From contig NZ_LXHE01000002.1 in assembly GCF_001656295.1 (NCBI RefSeq), positions 372,001-436,000 on the forward strand: DNA of 64,000 nt. Direction: 5' to 3'. Source of the DNA: Moraxella catarrhalis. Its GTDB lineage: Bacteria > Pseudomonadota > Gammaproteobacteria > Pseudomonadales > Moraxellaceae. Positions 47,141 to 55,767 of the stretch are shown piece by piece. Position 1 is the stretch's first letter, and each line of letters opens with the position of its first letter. The notes under the pieces were generated by a model. It ran no database searches, was not told the origin of the DNA, and saw only the letters and a list, made by a program, of their open reading frames with translations. Made by a program: the position numbers and the translations under genes.

Positions 47141-48216
47141 CAGATGTCTGCTCTACCCAGCTGATATGGATGCCATGTATGGATAAGTTTCTCTTCTGAA
47201 AAATTAAAAGATTTTTGCAAAAACTGTTTTCTTTCAGCTTCGCTTGAGCCTGTTTGCATGATTAATGTTTCTTTTAATGGGTGATGACTACCGATCAAGT
47301 ATTCATTACGTATGTGCAATTTATTTAATAAATCAACATTCGGCACTCTGGCAAATTTACCGCTTTCACCACGATTGCACTCTGTGCAGGATAAGACCAA
47401 ATTCCAAACACCGTCAATATTGACAAGAGCGACGACAGCCTACTTTTGCCACATCTGGTTTTAGGATATGGGGGAAGAAGTGATCCACATCCACCAACTC
47501 ATCAGACCCAGGAAGGATGCTGGTATCTCTAGCGCAGTAAAAACAGCGTCCTTTTCGATAGCCGTTCAAGGCACTGCGTGAGCTGGTGATATTAATTCTT
47601 TTGTACTTATCGTCTTTGATGAATAATAAGTCTGAGATTTTATCATATTCTACATCGATCAAATTTCGGCTAATCCCCAGCTCCCAAGCCTTTTCAACCA
47701 AATGCCATCTGGATTCTGTTTCTTGGCTGAGATTGGATGCAACGTGATCGAAATCATAAAACAAATGAAATAAATTTTCTGTCAAGCGAATGCCTTTGTT
47801 AAACCTGCGCTCATCAACAAAAAACTCTTGGGAAATCACATCAAAAAAGTTTTCTTTAACGGCTTTATTGTTCACAACATGAAAAGCATCTAAAACATAG
47901 TTAAACCCTTCTTTTGTGGTGACATTGATCAGTTATTTTATGAGATTAAATGCTTATTATAATCCCTGCATGCCTGAATGAATTTGTCAACATTTTTATT
48001 GGTGGATTGCTTGGGGCTGTGTTTAAGGTGTTCGGTAAGGTGCAAGGCATACGGCAGGGCTAAATCATCGAGGGTAATTAAATCTGATTTTCGCTCAAGG
48101 CTCACATCAATCAGGCTTTTGGCAAGGGCAAACTTGTAAGAGGCTGTATTTTTGCCAAATAATATAATGGCTCGCCAATAGTTTTCTAAGGTTGGCTCTA
48201 CATCGACAAAGTCCAT
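47140..48216 (-). pseudogene. HNH-type endonuclease broken into three frames
   Basis: Three consecutive minus-strand frames look like parts of one protein of about 360 residues. Part 1 (48216-47938, AAGGA before the ATG) is the helical N-terminus. Part 2 (about 47932-47414) contains GRCFYCARD and LVDVDHFFPH. Part 3 (from about 47460 to 47140) contains VWNLVLSCTECNRGESGK. CxxC, DHFFPH and CxxCNRG are the zinc-HNH nuclease core. Parts 2 and 3 join with one shift near 47450 (AVVALVNIDGVWN is read in the part-3 frame). The first break is less certain because both frames have a TAA there. Inactive as it stands. Confidence 0.75.
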
Positions 48217-48320
48217 TTTGATTCCTTTATTCTTTAATTTAAGTTTGATTTAATTGCTGTGATATACCTTTATAAACAGACAAATCAAGCCAAGGTATCA
48301 AAGGCAGTTGGCTAAGATTT

Positions 48321-48410
48321 CATCATAGTCTTTTATACATAAATATGCTAATATTGGTTACAATTTATTCACCCTGTCAAGAAATGTTATGAAAATTCTT
48401 CATGTGCTAC
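48321..48410. repeat. Right copy of the duplicated GT25/GT4 intergenic region
   Basis: Matches 46171-46260 without gaps. This copy holds the true GT4 start at 48389 (ttatgaaaattcttcatg) and keeps catcat in the position of the GT25 start codon, although no GT25 frame follows it. Confidence 0.75.
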
Positions 48411-49387
48411 TTACTCGTATGCCCATCCCACCGACCAAGTATGGCGGCACTGAGCGTGTCGTGTGGGCTTTGTATTTGGGTCAAAAAGCATTGGGGCATG
48501 AAGTTAAATTTTTAACCAAGCATGACAATAAGCACCCAGATGCCTTGGTTTTTGATTCAAAGCTTAGCCTTGAAGAGCAGGTGGAAGGTTGGGCGGATAT
48601 CATTCATTTTCACTTTCTGTATCGCGGTGAGATCGCCACACCCTTTGTCTGCACCACTCACAATCAACAAGTCACGCCTGCTATATTTCCAAAGAATACC
48701 ATTTTTTTGGGCAAATTACACGCTGAGCGTAGCGGTGGTCAGGCGTATGTGTACAATGGACTATACTGGCCAGACTATGGAGAGCCCAACCTAGGCAAGC
48801 CCCAAAATTATGTGCATTTTTTGGCAAATGCTAAATATAAAGACAAAAACCTTAAAGATAGTGTTGAGATAGCTCACCGTTGTAATAAGCAGCTGCATGT
48901 GATAGGCAGTAAGCGCTATTCCTTAAAATGGGCGACTCACGGCAGATATCAGCCTTATTTTTATTGGGGTAATGAAATTACTTTTCATGGCATGCTGGGC
49001 GGCGAGAAGAAAAATCAAGTGATCAAAAATTCTAGTGCATTGCTTTTTCCTGTGCTCAATTATGAAGCCTTTGGGCTTGCAATGATTGAAAGCTTATATC
49101 TGGGATGCCCTGTGGTTGGCAGCCACTGTGGTTCGGTGCCAGAGCTGATCATTCCTGAAGTTGGCGTTAGCACAAATAAAAAGTCAGTGATGATCGAGGC
49201 AATCGCTAATATTGATCAATACAATCGAAAAACTTGCCATGAATATGCCAAAGAGACGTTTAATCACTTGCGCATGAGTCAAGAATATTTAAACTATTAT
49301 GAAAAAGTGTTAGATGGTGAATCGCTACATGCCAGCGAGCCTGCGGTCACAAAAAATTTGCCTTATGACTTTGAGTTAGATGAATAA
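48389..49387 (+). CDS. GT4-family LOS glycosyltransferase (tandem copy 1)
   Basis: 332 residues. MKILHVLLTRMPIPPTKYGGTERVVW is the GT-B N-terminal start with the glycine-rich acceptor loop; the C-terminal nucleotide-sugar site has YEAFGLAMIESLYLGCPVV, the E-x7-E motif of retaining GT4 enzymes. It shares its whole length with the next gene. Likely a retaining (alpha) hexosyltransferase of LOS chains; M. catarrhalis Lgt1 is a possible relative. It starts at the right end of the duplicated promoter region and is followed by its paralogue after two bases. Confidence 0.82.
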   Translation: MKILHVLLTRMPIPPTKYGGTERVVWALYLGQKALGHEVKFLTKHDNKHPDALVFDSKLSLEEQVEGWADIIHFHFLYRGEIATPFVCTTHNQQVTPAIFPKNTIFLGKLHAERSGGQAYVYNGLYWPDYGEPNLGKPQNYVHFLANAKYKDKNLKDSVEIAHRCNKQLHVIGSKRYSLKWATHGRYQPYFYWGNEITFHGMLGGEKKNQVIKNSSALLFPVLNYEAFGLAMIESLYLGCPVVGSHCGSVPELIIPEVGVSTNKKSVMIEAIANIDQYNRKTCHEYAKETFNHLRMSQEYLNYYEKVLDGESLHASEPAVTKNLPYDFELDE

Positions 49388-49389
49388 TT

Positions 49390-50373
49390 ATGAAAATATT
49401 ACACGTGCTACTCACTCAGCTACCCATACCGCCCAATGATTATGGCGGCACTGAGCGTGTCTTATGGGCGTTATATCAAGGGCAAAAAGCGCTTGGGCAT
49501 GACGTCAAATTTTTAACCAAACACAATGGTAGTCATCCAGATGGACTGCTTTATGATGACGCACAGTCTCTAGAGACTCAAATACAAGGCTGGGCAGATA
49601 TCATTCATTTTCATTTCCCTTATGATGGGGATATCAAGACCCCTTATGTGTGTACCGAGCACAGTAACAGCGAAACGCCAAGACAGTTTAATATCAACAC
49701 CATTTATCTGTCAAAAAAACATGCCGATAATAATACCGCCACATGCTATGTGCACAATGGATTATTTTGGCCAGATTATGGCGAGCCAAACTTGACGTCG
49801 CCGAAGCATTATATGCATTTTTTGGCAAAAGCATCATGGCGAATCAAAAACTTGCAAGGCACAGTGCGAATTGCCAAAGGAGCAGGCATGCCGCTGCATG
49901 TGCTGGGCGGTCATCGGTTTAATATCCGCCGTAATCCTTACTTTTATTTATCAAATAAGCTGAATTTTCATGGCATGGTGGGCGGTCAACAAAAAAACGA
50001 CCTAATCGCCAACTCTAAAGGCTTGATTTTTCCTGTCTTATGGCACGAGCCTTTCGGGCTTGCAGTGATTGAAAGCTTATATTTGGGCTGTCCTGTGTTT
50101 GCCACGCCATTTGGGGCGATGCCTGACATTATCAGTCAAGAAGTCGGCGTATTGTCAGATAGCTATGCCGTTTTGACCGAAGCTATTAAGGATGTGGCAC
50201 GATTTGACCGAAGAGCGTGCCATGAACATGCCAAGTCTCATTTTAGCCATATGGCGATGTCTAAGGCTTATCTGGACTGCTATGAGCGTGTGCTTGCAGG
50301 CGAGAGCTTAAATCCATTACGCCCCATTTCAAAATCAAACATCAAAGCTCGTCAAAAAATGTCAGACGAATAA
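49390..50373 (+). CDS. GT4-family LOS glycosyltransferase (tandem copy 2)
   Basis: 327 residues, a paralogue of the preceding gene: nearly the same first 45 residues (MKILHVLLTQLPIPPNDYGG), NGLFWPDYGEPNL in the middle, and HEPFGLAVIESLYLGCPVF at the sugar-nucleotide site. The middle differs more, so donor or acceptor probably differs. Two bases separate it from copy 1, so they are cotranscribed. It converges on the minus-strand GT25 gene 21 bases later, with no clear terminator. Confidence 0.82.
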   Translation: MKILHVLLTQLPIPPNDYGGTERVLWALYQGQKALGHDVKFLTKHNGSHPDGLLYDDAQSLETQIQGWADIIHFHFPYDGDIKTPYVCTEHSNSETPRQFNINTIYLSKKHADNNTATCYVHNGLFWPDYGEPNLTSPKHYMHFLAKASWRIKNLQGTVRIAKGAGMPLHVLGGHRFNIRRNPYFYLSNKLNFHGMVGGQQKNDLIANSKGLIFPVLWHEPFGLAVIESLYLGCPVFATPFGAMPDIISQEVGVLSDSYAVLTEAIKDVARFDRRACHEHAKSHFSHMAMSKAYLDCYERVLAGESLNPLRPISKSNIKARQKMSDE

Positions 50374-50394
50374 ATTTGATGACTGTCATCTAAA

Positions 50395-51156
50395 TCAGCG
50401 AAATACGACAGTGATATAAAAAAAGCGTTTTCCAAAACTTCTATAAAAGCGCTTGGCTGTTTTGTTTAGTTTGGTAGGAAGGGATTCTTTGGCATGATAA
50501 ACAGACTTATGATTTTTTCTATCTTGCTCCAGCTGACTGGCTAAATTTTTTGCCTGACTGTCTGGTTGCTGGCACAGCGCAGGGCATAACTGCAGCACCT
50601 TACCCATAGACAGATAAGCACCAAACATAACATGATCAATGGCATAACACTCATATTCATCAATGCTTTTAATAAATTGTAGCAGCTGCTGGGCGCCTGA
50701 CTGACTGAGAATGTAGCCAGCGGCGCCAACGTGGGTGCTTTTTAGGGGGTTAAGCGTTCTTTCGCCATAGTGATGGATGCTTTTACCAACATGGACCAAT
50801 TCATGCCAAGTTTCAAGTTTGATAATATCAAATTCAAAATCCAGCCAATCATCTTTGATGAAACGAGCTGCATCATCACCCAAAAATACGTCATCTTCAA
50901 AAATTGCCATATAATCTAAGTTTTCATCAATCATCTGCTGCCAAAGAGCTGCATGGCTTAAAAAGCAGGCTTTTTCGCCGTCGGTGAGTCTTTGATTATT
51001 AATGATTGGCATTGAAAGCTTATGGGAGTACTTGGCAATAGCAGCAGGCGTCACCGCATCAAAAAACTTAAATTCGATGCCTTGTTTACCAAATTCTGCC
51101 TGAATATGGTCTCGGCGTTCTTCGGCATGGCTTAGGCTGATGACGTAAGTTTTCAT
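50395..51156 (-). CDS. GT25-family LOS glycosyltransferase (copy 2)
   Basis: 253 residues from the ATG at 51156. YVISLSHAEERRDHI, FFDAVTPAAIA, ACFLSHAALWQQM, AIFEDDVFLG and YAIDHVMFGAYL define GT25. The start overlaps the stop of the GT2 gene as TAATG, with CAGGAG six bases before it, so it is translationally coupled. A galactosyltransferase role (Lgt2-like) is the usual one for GT25 in LOS loci, inferred here. The C-terminus is basic (KRFYRSFGKRFFY), as expected for a membrane-associated enzyme. Confidence 0.85.
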   Translation of the reverse strand: MKTYVISLSHAEERRDHIQAEFGKQGIEFKFFDAVTPAAIAKYSHKLSMPIINNQRLTDGEKACFLSHAALWQQMIDENLDYMAIFEDDVFLGDDAARFIKDDWLDFEFDIIKLETWHELVHVGKSIHHYGERTLNPLKSTHVGAAGYILSQSGAQQLLQFIKSIDEYECYAIDHVMFGAYLSMGKVLQLCPALCQQPDSQAKNLASQLEQDRKNHKSVYHAKESLPTKLNKTAKRFYRSFGKRFFYITVVFR

Positions 51157-52751
51157 TAATTCTCCTGATTCATCTGCCAAAGCATGATGTATTTATCTAA
51201 AGTGTAGCCCATGGATGCCGCCGCTAGGATATAGCCGTATGCACCACCACTAAAATCAGCTCTAAGTACGTATTCGCGCAAAAATGACACCAGCGAGCGA
51301 CCCATTATCCCAAATAGGCTCACTTGCTTACCTTTGGCATGTTTTTCTTGCGCCCAATCATGGCTATAACGAATGTTCTTTACTAAAAAATGATGTAAAT
51401 TATCATTAGTGATGTGGGGCAAGTAGCCGTCTAAAACTTGGCTTGGCACACCTTGTTGGTCTAAGGATTCGTGTACTTTTAGGTCGCAGTACCCAAACTT
51501 ACGGGCATATAAGCGAGCCAATTTATCGGTGTACCAACGGCGTGGCTGAACTTCCACCCCGCAAAACGTATTAACCCGAGCCACACTAAATACTTTATCG
51601 GTTTGTACAGGCAGGCTGAGTACCTTGGCGATAGACTCACGCAGCGTCTGGTCAAGTCGTTCATCAGCATCAAGCACCAGCACATAATCGCCTGTGGCAT
51701 AGCTTTGGGCAAGCTGTCTTTGTTTACCAAAGCCTTGCCAATCGGTATTGACATGCCATTTTGCCCCAAAGCTTTCGGCGATTTGGCGAGTGTTATCGGT
51801 GCTGCCACTATCTAAGATGATGATTTCATCAGCGATATCATGCACCGTATCTAGGCACGCTTTTAGATGTTTGCTTTCGTTTTTGCAAATCATCACCAGC
51901 GAGAGTGTCGATTTTTTTTGTGAGAGGTCAATGGGCTGTAAGTTTTTTGTCATCGCTACAGAGTTTAAAAATGCCTGCTCGGCTTGATTGTGGCTTAAAT
52001 CATAAAGACAGGCGTATTTATTAAAGGTATATTGGCTAAACATCAGCGAATAAATCAGTCCATAACGCCCCTGCAAAAATCGTCCATCAATCACATATTG
52101 CTTCACAAATGCCCACAAAGGATTAAGTACTACTTTATAAAATTTGCTTGTTTTGCCTTGGGCATGGCGATCATCTGCCCATGCTTTGGCATAGTCTAGG
52201 CGTTTCTCTAGCCAAAATTTGGGTGTGGGTGCGGTGTGATGCTCCAAAAATCCGTCCAGTTTTGCGGTATTTGCCCCAGTCAAAACAACGGATTCGTGCA
52301 CCAAATTATTGTCATAACCAAAGTGCTTGGGATAAAGTCGCCAATGGGCTTTCACACCCCACAAAGCATTGTCAATTTGATGTCCAAACACAAAATCAAG
52401 CCGTTTGATGCCATAGACTGTATTGGCAGGGGGATTGTTAATGGTTTGTAAGATGCTGTTTTTGAGTGTGGGCGTGACCACTTCATCAGCATCAAGGGCT
52501 AAAATCCACTCACCTGTGGCATGGCTTTGGGCAAGCTGTCTTTGTTTACCAAAGCCTTGCCAGTCGGTATTGACATACCATTTTGCCCCAAAGCTTTCAG
52601 CGATATCACGGCTGTTATCGGTGCTGCCACTGTCTAAGATGATGATTTCGTCAGCAAATTCAGCCACGCTTGGCAACGATAATGCCAAATTATGAGCTTC
52701 ATTTTTGACGATCATGACGACAGAAAGACGATGGGGCTTGGCTGCATTCAT
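51156..52751 (-). CDS. lgt3: Two-domain GT2 glycosyltransferase, Lgt3-like
   Basis: 531 residues made of two homologous GT2 (WaaE/LgtF-like) domains, about 8-265 and 283-531. Each has the nucleotide-sugar start (SVVMIVKNEAHNL and SLVMICKNESKHL), IIILDSGSTDN, FGAKWxVNTDWQGFGKQRQLAQS, a DxD-like metal motif (LALDADE and LVLDADE) and a C-terminal basic region. M. catarrhalis Lgt3 is known as a bifunctional glucosyltransferase with two such domains that adds beta-glucoses to the inner core; identity is inferred from this layout. The two halves share long near-identical DNA, listed separately. It is coupled to the following GT25 gene. Confidence 0.8.
   Translation of the reverse strand: MNAAKPHRLSVVMIVKNEAHNLALSLPSVAEFADEIIILDSGSTDNSRDIAESFGAKWYVNTDWQGFGKQRQLAQSHATGEWILALDADEVVTPTLKNSILQTINNPPANTVYGIKRLDFVFGHQIDNALWGVKAHWRLYPKHFGYDNNLVHESVVLTGANTAKLDGFLEHHTAPTPKFWLEKRLDYAKAWADDRHAQGKTSKFYKVVLNPLWAFVKQYVIDGRFLQGRYGLIYSLMFSQYTFNKYACLYDLSHNQAEQAFLNSVAMTKNLQPIDLSQKKSTLSLVMICKNESKHLKACLDTVHDIADEIIILDSGSTDNTRQIAESFGAKWHVNTDWQGFGKQRQLAQSYATGDYVLVLDADERLDQTLRESIAKVLSLPVQTDKVFSVARVNTFCGVEVQPRRWYTDKLARLYARKFGYCDLKVHESLDQQGVPSQVLDGYLPHITNDNLHHFLVKNIRYSHDWAQEKHAKGKQVSLFGIMGRSLVSFLREYVLRADFSGGAYGYILAAASMGYTLDKYIMLWQMNQEN
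51710..51830. repeat. Intragenic direct repeat, copy in the second GT2 domain
   Basis: From caagctgtctttgtttacc at 51710 the DNA is nearly identical to that from 52532 for about 65 bases, then similar through the ttatcggtgctgccact region. The offset is 822 bases (274 codons), in frame. The high DNA identity suggests recent duplication or gene conversion. Confidence 0.85.
52532..52652. repeat. Intragenic direct repeat, copy in the first GT2 domain
   Basis: Counterpart of the copy at 51710. Recombination between the two would delete 822 bases in frame and leave a single-domain protein. Confidence 0.85.
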
Positions 52752-52881
52752 TATGATAAACTTAATAAAAATAAAAGCTTATTTTACTGAACTTTATCGT
52801 GGTTTTCCAGTATTTTAAACCTAGTCAAAATCAAGATTTCAAAGTACAATAGCGTAAATATATGACTGTCTTGGAAAGTTG

Positions 52882-53397
52882 ATGAAATTTTTAGTTTTTG
52901 CAAGTGCATTGAGTGTGGCGATGATGGTGACTGCGTGTGGTGATAAACCGACTGAACAAGCTTCGGTCAGCGCCCCTGAGGCTGACATTCAGCAGACGAC
53001 CTATATAGGCTGTTACACCATTGACAAGGACACACCTGCCAGTATTCAGATCAGCTTAAAAGATGGTAAATATGTGATGCAGATGAAAGAAGATGAAAGC
53101 AAAGCCCAAGTCTGGGATGAGCCTGAGTCTCTGACTGTGCTTGCCAAATCAGATGGTTGGAAATATTTTTCTACCAATTCTATCAATCTGTCTATGAGCG
53201 ATGTGGCAGGCGAGATCATCGCAAGACCAGATGAAGTCTTGGTGATTGCCAAGCTGCATGAGACCAGCGCCAATACCAATCCGATGCTTGACAGTCACTA
53301 CGCTGTGTCTTTGATGGGGGCGGTTAACACCATTTATCAAGTGGCATGCGATGATAAGCGCATCAGCTTAACATCAGAGTTTCATCAAAATAAATAA
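52882..53397 (+). CDS. Predicted lipoprotein of unknown function
   Basis: 171 residues with a signal peptide and lipobox (VTAC) near residue 20, then an acidic, Gln/Glu-rich linker. IGCYTIDKDTPASIQISLKDGKYVMQMKED reads like a small beta-rich domain, and two cysteines (GCYT and QVACDD) could form a disulfide. I do not recognise the family. It is followed by a small membrane protein gene 29 bases later. The ATG at 52882 is used rather than a TTG just before it. Confidence 0.7.
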   Translation: MKFLVFASALSVAMMVTACGDKPTEQASVSAPEADIQQTTYIGCYTIDKDTPASIQISLKDGKYVMQMKEDESKAQVWDEPESLTVLAKSDGWKYFSTNSINLSMSDVAGEIIARPDEVLVIAKLHETSANTNPMLDSHYAVSLMGAVNTIYQVACDDKRISLTSEFHQNK

Positions 53398-53426
53398 CCA
53401 CTTATTTGAGTGTAAGGAAAATTGGC

Positions 53427-53732
53427 ATGGGATTTTTGGGCTATCTGTTGATGGGTGCGATCGTTTATACCATTGGCTTTTTTATCAATCTAAAGTTATT
53501 ACATCCAAAGCGTCAGTCAGGTGAGATCACTTCTGTCAAACATCCGACCATCATTGGCTATTTGATGGGGTGCTTTATTGTGATGCTTGGCGTGTCAGCG
53601 CTTTTGGGGAGATTTGTGCTGCATCATGAGGGGATTGATTGGGCGTTTATTGGAGTGAATACTTTGGTGGCGACCGTTGTTTTTTATTTTAGTCTCAATC
53701 CTGATACGACCAAGATGAATTTGCCTGACTGA
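53427..53732 (+). CDS. Small integral membrane protein of unknown function
   Basis: 101 residues with three membrane segments: LLMGAIVYTIGFFINL, IIGYLMGCFIVMLGVSALLG and FIGVNTLVATVVFYFS. AAGGA lies eight bases before the ATG at 53427. I do not recognise it. It is probably cotranscribed with the lipoprotein upstream, and an intrinsic terminator follows. Confidence 0.7.
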   Translation: MGFLGYLLMGAIVYTIGFFINLKLLHPKRQSGEITSVKHPTIIGYLMGCFIVMLGVSALLGRFVLHHEGIDWAFIGVNTLVATVVFYFSLNPDTTKMNLPD

Positions 53733-53753
53733 TTTGGCGAAATTTGGGTCATG

Positions 53754-53780
53754 ATCGCGCTTTTGGAGCGCGATTTTTTA
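53754..53780 (+). terminator. Terminator of the lipoprotein-membrane protein operon
   Basis: atcgcgct (53754-53761) and agcgcgat (53767-53774) pair, followed by TTTTTT. Confidence 0.9.
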
Positions 53781-54045
53781 TGCTCATTAAACAGATAAGA
53801 TATTATCAATATATAATAATAAAAACAGATTATATTATCATAAATATTTATAAATTAATTAATAATAAAAATATATATTTAATTTTATTAATATTATAAA
53901 AATTTCATAAAAATATGATAAAAATTAAATCGAATAAAATCATATATTTATATTATAATATAATAAAATATCTGCTTATTTATTTTTATAAATAATAAAT
54001 ATTCTTTTATTTATTATTTATATTTATAATATGATTTTTGCTGGG
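53781..54045. other. Extremely AT-rich tract upstream of glnA
   Basis: About 260 bases that are almost entirely A and T, with many tataat/aataaaat words on both strands; no ORF. The gap to glnA (54046-54174) then has three tandem ttacct units (54049-54064) and normal composition. No clear -24/-12 sigma-54 site is seen. It may act as an UP element or curved-DNA region for glnA, or as a nucleoid-protein site. Confidence 0.75.
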
Positions 54046-54174
54046 TTTTTACCTTTACCTTTACCCAAAAAAAGCGTATGATAACTGACAAGCCAATCAC
54101 TGACAGCGCGTAAAGTCGGTAAGCTTAACTGAAAATTTCATAAAAAAGATTTCATAAAAAAGCAGGAGTGTATT

Positions 54175-55584
54175 ATGTCAAACAAGTTATTTGATCTGAT
54201 CGAATCATCGGGTGCTAAGTGGGTTGATTTTCGTTTTACTGACACGCATGGCAAGGAGCTGCATTTGACTTTTCCAGCGTCTACAGTGGATGAAGACACG
54301 CTAGAAGATGGTAAAATGTTTGATGGCTCGTCAGTGGCAGGCTGGAAGGGCATCGAGTCATCGGATATGATTTTGCTTCCTGATTCTGAGACAGCGTATT
54401 TAGATCCATTTTATGAGGCGCCAACAGTGGTCGTGACTTGTGATGTGATCGAGCCTGCGACCTTACAAGGTTATGAAAAAGACCCACGCTCAATCGCACG
54501 CCGCGCGGAAACTTATCTAAAATCAACAGGGATTGGCGATACGGCTTATTTTGGTCCTGAGCCTGAATTTTTTGTGTTTGATGATGTTAAATGGGATATT
54601 GACCAATCAGGCGCTCGCAACACCATCACTTCTGAAGCGGCAGCTTGGTCATCAAACAAAGAGTACCAATGGGGCAATAATGGTCAGCGTCCAGCTGTGA
54701 AAGGCGGCTATGCTGTGACTGCACCGATTGATCATTATCATGACATGCGCGCCGTCATGTGTGAGCGCATCGAAGATATCATGGGCGAAGGTCGTGTGGA
54801 AGTGCATCATCATGAAGTGGCTTCATGTCAGCTTGAAATTGGCGTGTCTTTTAATACTTTGGTTAAAAAAGCCGACGAAGTACAGCAATTTAAATATGTG
54901 GTGCAAAATGTTGCCAATCAATTTGGTAAATCTGCAACCTTTATGCCAAAACCGATTGTTGGTGATAATGGTTCTGGCATGCATGTACATATTTCCATCT
55001 CAAAAGAGGGTGTGAATACTTTTTCTGGAGATGAATACGCTGGCTTGTCAATGACGGCATTGTATTTTATTGGTGGTATTATTAAACACGCTCGTGCACT
55101 AAACGCTATCACCAACCCAACCGTTAATAGCTATAAGCGTTTGGTACCACATTTTGAGGCACCGATTAAATTGGCGTATTCAGCATCAAACCGCTCAGCG
55201 TCTATTCGTATTCCGCATGTCTCTAGCCCAAAAGCGGTGCGTATTGAAGCCCGTTTCCCAGATCCAGCGGCAAATCCTTATTTGTGCTTTGCTGCACTAC
55301 TGATGGCAGGCATTGATGGTATTGAAAATAAGGTTGGCCCAGGTGAGGCAGCTGATAAAAACTTGTATGATTTGCCACCAGAAGAAGAAGCATTGATCCC
55401 AACTGTGGCAGAAAATCTAGAAGCTGCCTTAAAAGCCCTAAAACAAGATCATGCTTTTTTATTAAAAGGCGATGTGTTTAGCAAAGATATGATTGATGCT
55501 TATATTGATCTAAAAATGCAAGAAGTTCATAAATTAAATGAAGCGGTGCATCCGCTTGAATTTGATTTATATTATCGCTGCTAA
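54175..55584 (+). CDS. glnA: Glutamine synthetase, type I
   Basis: 469 residues, the type I size. [17 protein letters not shown] near residue 50 (beta-grasp/active-site loop), [19 protein letters not shown] (metal ligands), [14 protein letters not shown] (ATP), NRSASIRIP and [12 protein letters not shown] are present. Tyr in [10 protein letters not shown] (about 398) is the adenylylation site, so GlnE/GlnB control is expected. GGAG precedes the ATG. No glnL/glnG pair follows in the window. Confidence 0.97.
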   Translation: MSNKLFDLIESSGAKWVDFRFTDTHGKELHLTFPASTVDEDTLEDGKMFDGSSVAGWKGIESSDMILLPDSETAYLDPFYEAPTVVVTCDVIEPATLQGYEKDPRSIARRAETYLKSTGIGDTAYFGPEPEFFVFDDVKWDIDQSGARNTITSEAAAWSSNKEYQWGNNGQRPAVKGGYAVTAPIDHYHDMRAVMCERIEDIMGEGRVEVHHHEVASCQLEIGVSFNTLVKKADEVQQFKYVVQNVANQFGKSATFMPKPIVGDNGSGMHVHISISKEGVNTFSGDEYAGLSMTALYFIGGIIKHARALNAITNPTVNSYKRLVPHFEAPIKLAYSASNRSASIRIPHVSSPKAVRIEARFPDPAANPYLCFAALLMAGIDGIENKVGPGEAADKNLYDLPPEEEALIPTVAENLEAALKALKQDHAFLLKGDVFSKDMIDAYIDLKMQEVHKLNEAVHPLEFDLYYRC

Positions 55585-55620
55585 TCGCCCGCTTATCAGT
55601 TGATAGATGCTTATCGTCTA

Positions 55621-55655
55621 AAAAACCCCAAGTAGGTAGAAACTTTGGGGTTTAC
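55621..55655 (+). terminator. Terminator of glnA
   Basis: aaaacccca near 55622 pairs with tggggttt near 55646, with a loop of about 15 bases, 37 bases after the glnA stop. Confidence 0.7.
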
Positions 55656-55725
55656 TGCTTGGGATAAATGTTGAATTGAACAGCCCAAGCTTATCAGCGT
55701 CAAATTTTCTCTGAAAAATAAAAGT

Positions 55726-55760
55726 AGATGCGGTAAAATAAACCATATTTTACCGCATCT
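55726..55760. repeat. 14-bp perfect palindrome immediately before the UbiH-family gene
   Basis: agatgcggtaaaat (55726-55739) and attttaccgcatct (55747-55760) are exact complements with loop aaaccat. The right arm ends eight bases before the ATG at 55768, and no Shine-Dalgarno sequence lies between. Confidence 0.85.
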
Positions 55761-55767
55761 GACTATT

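Noticed and set aside
54046-54066. CRISPR-like or variable repeat upstream of glnA
   Set aside because: Only three adjoining ttacct units without spacers; it does not meet a repeat-array pattern.
54066-54174. Sigma-54 promoter for glnA
   Set aside because: I looked for a GG-N10-GC pair at -24/-12 and found no convincing match.
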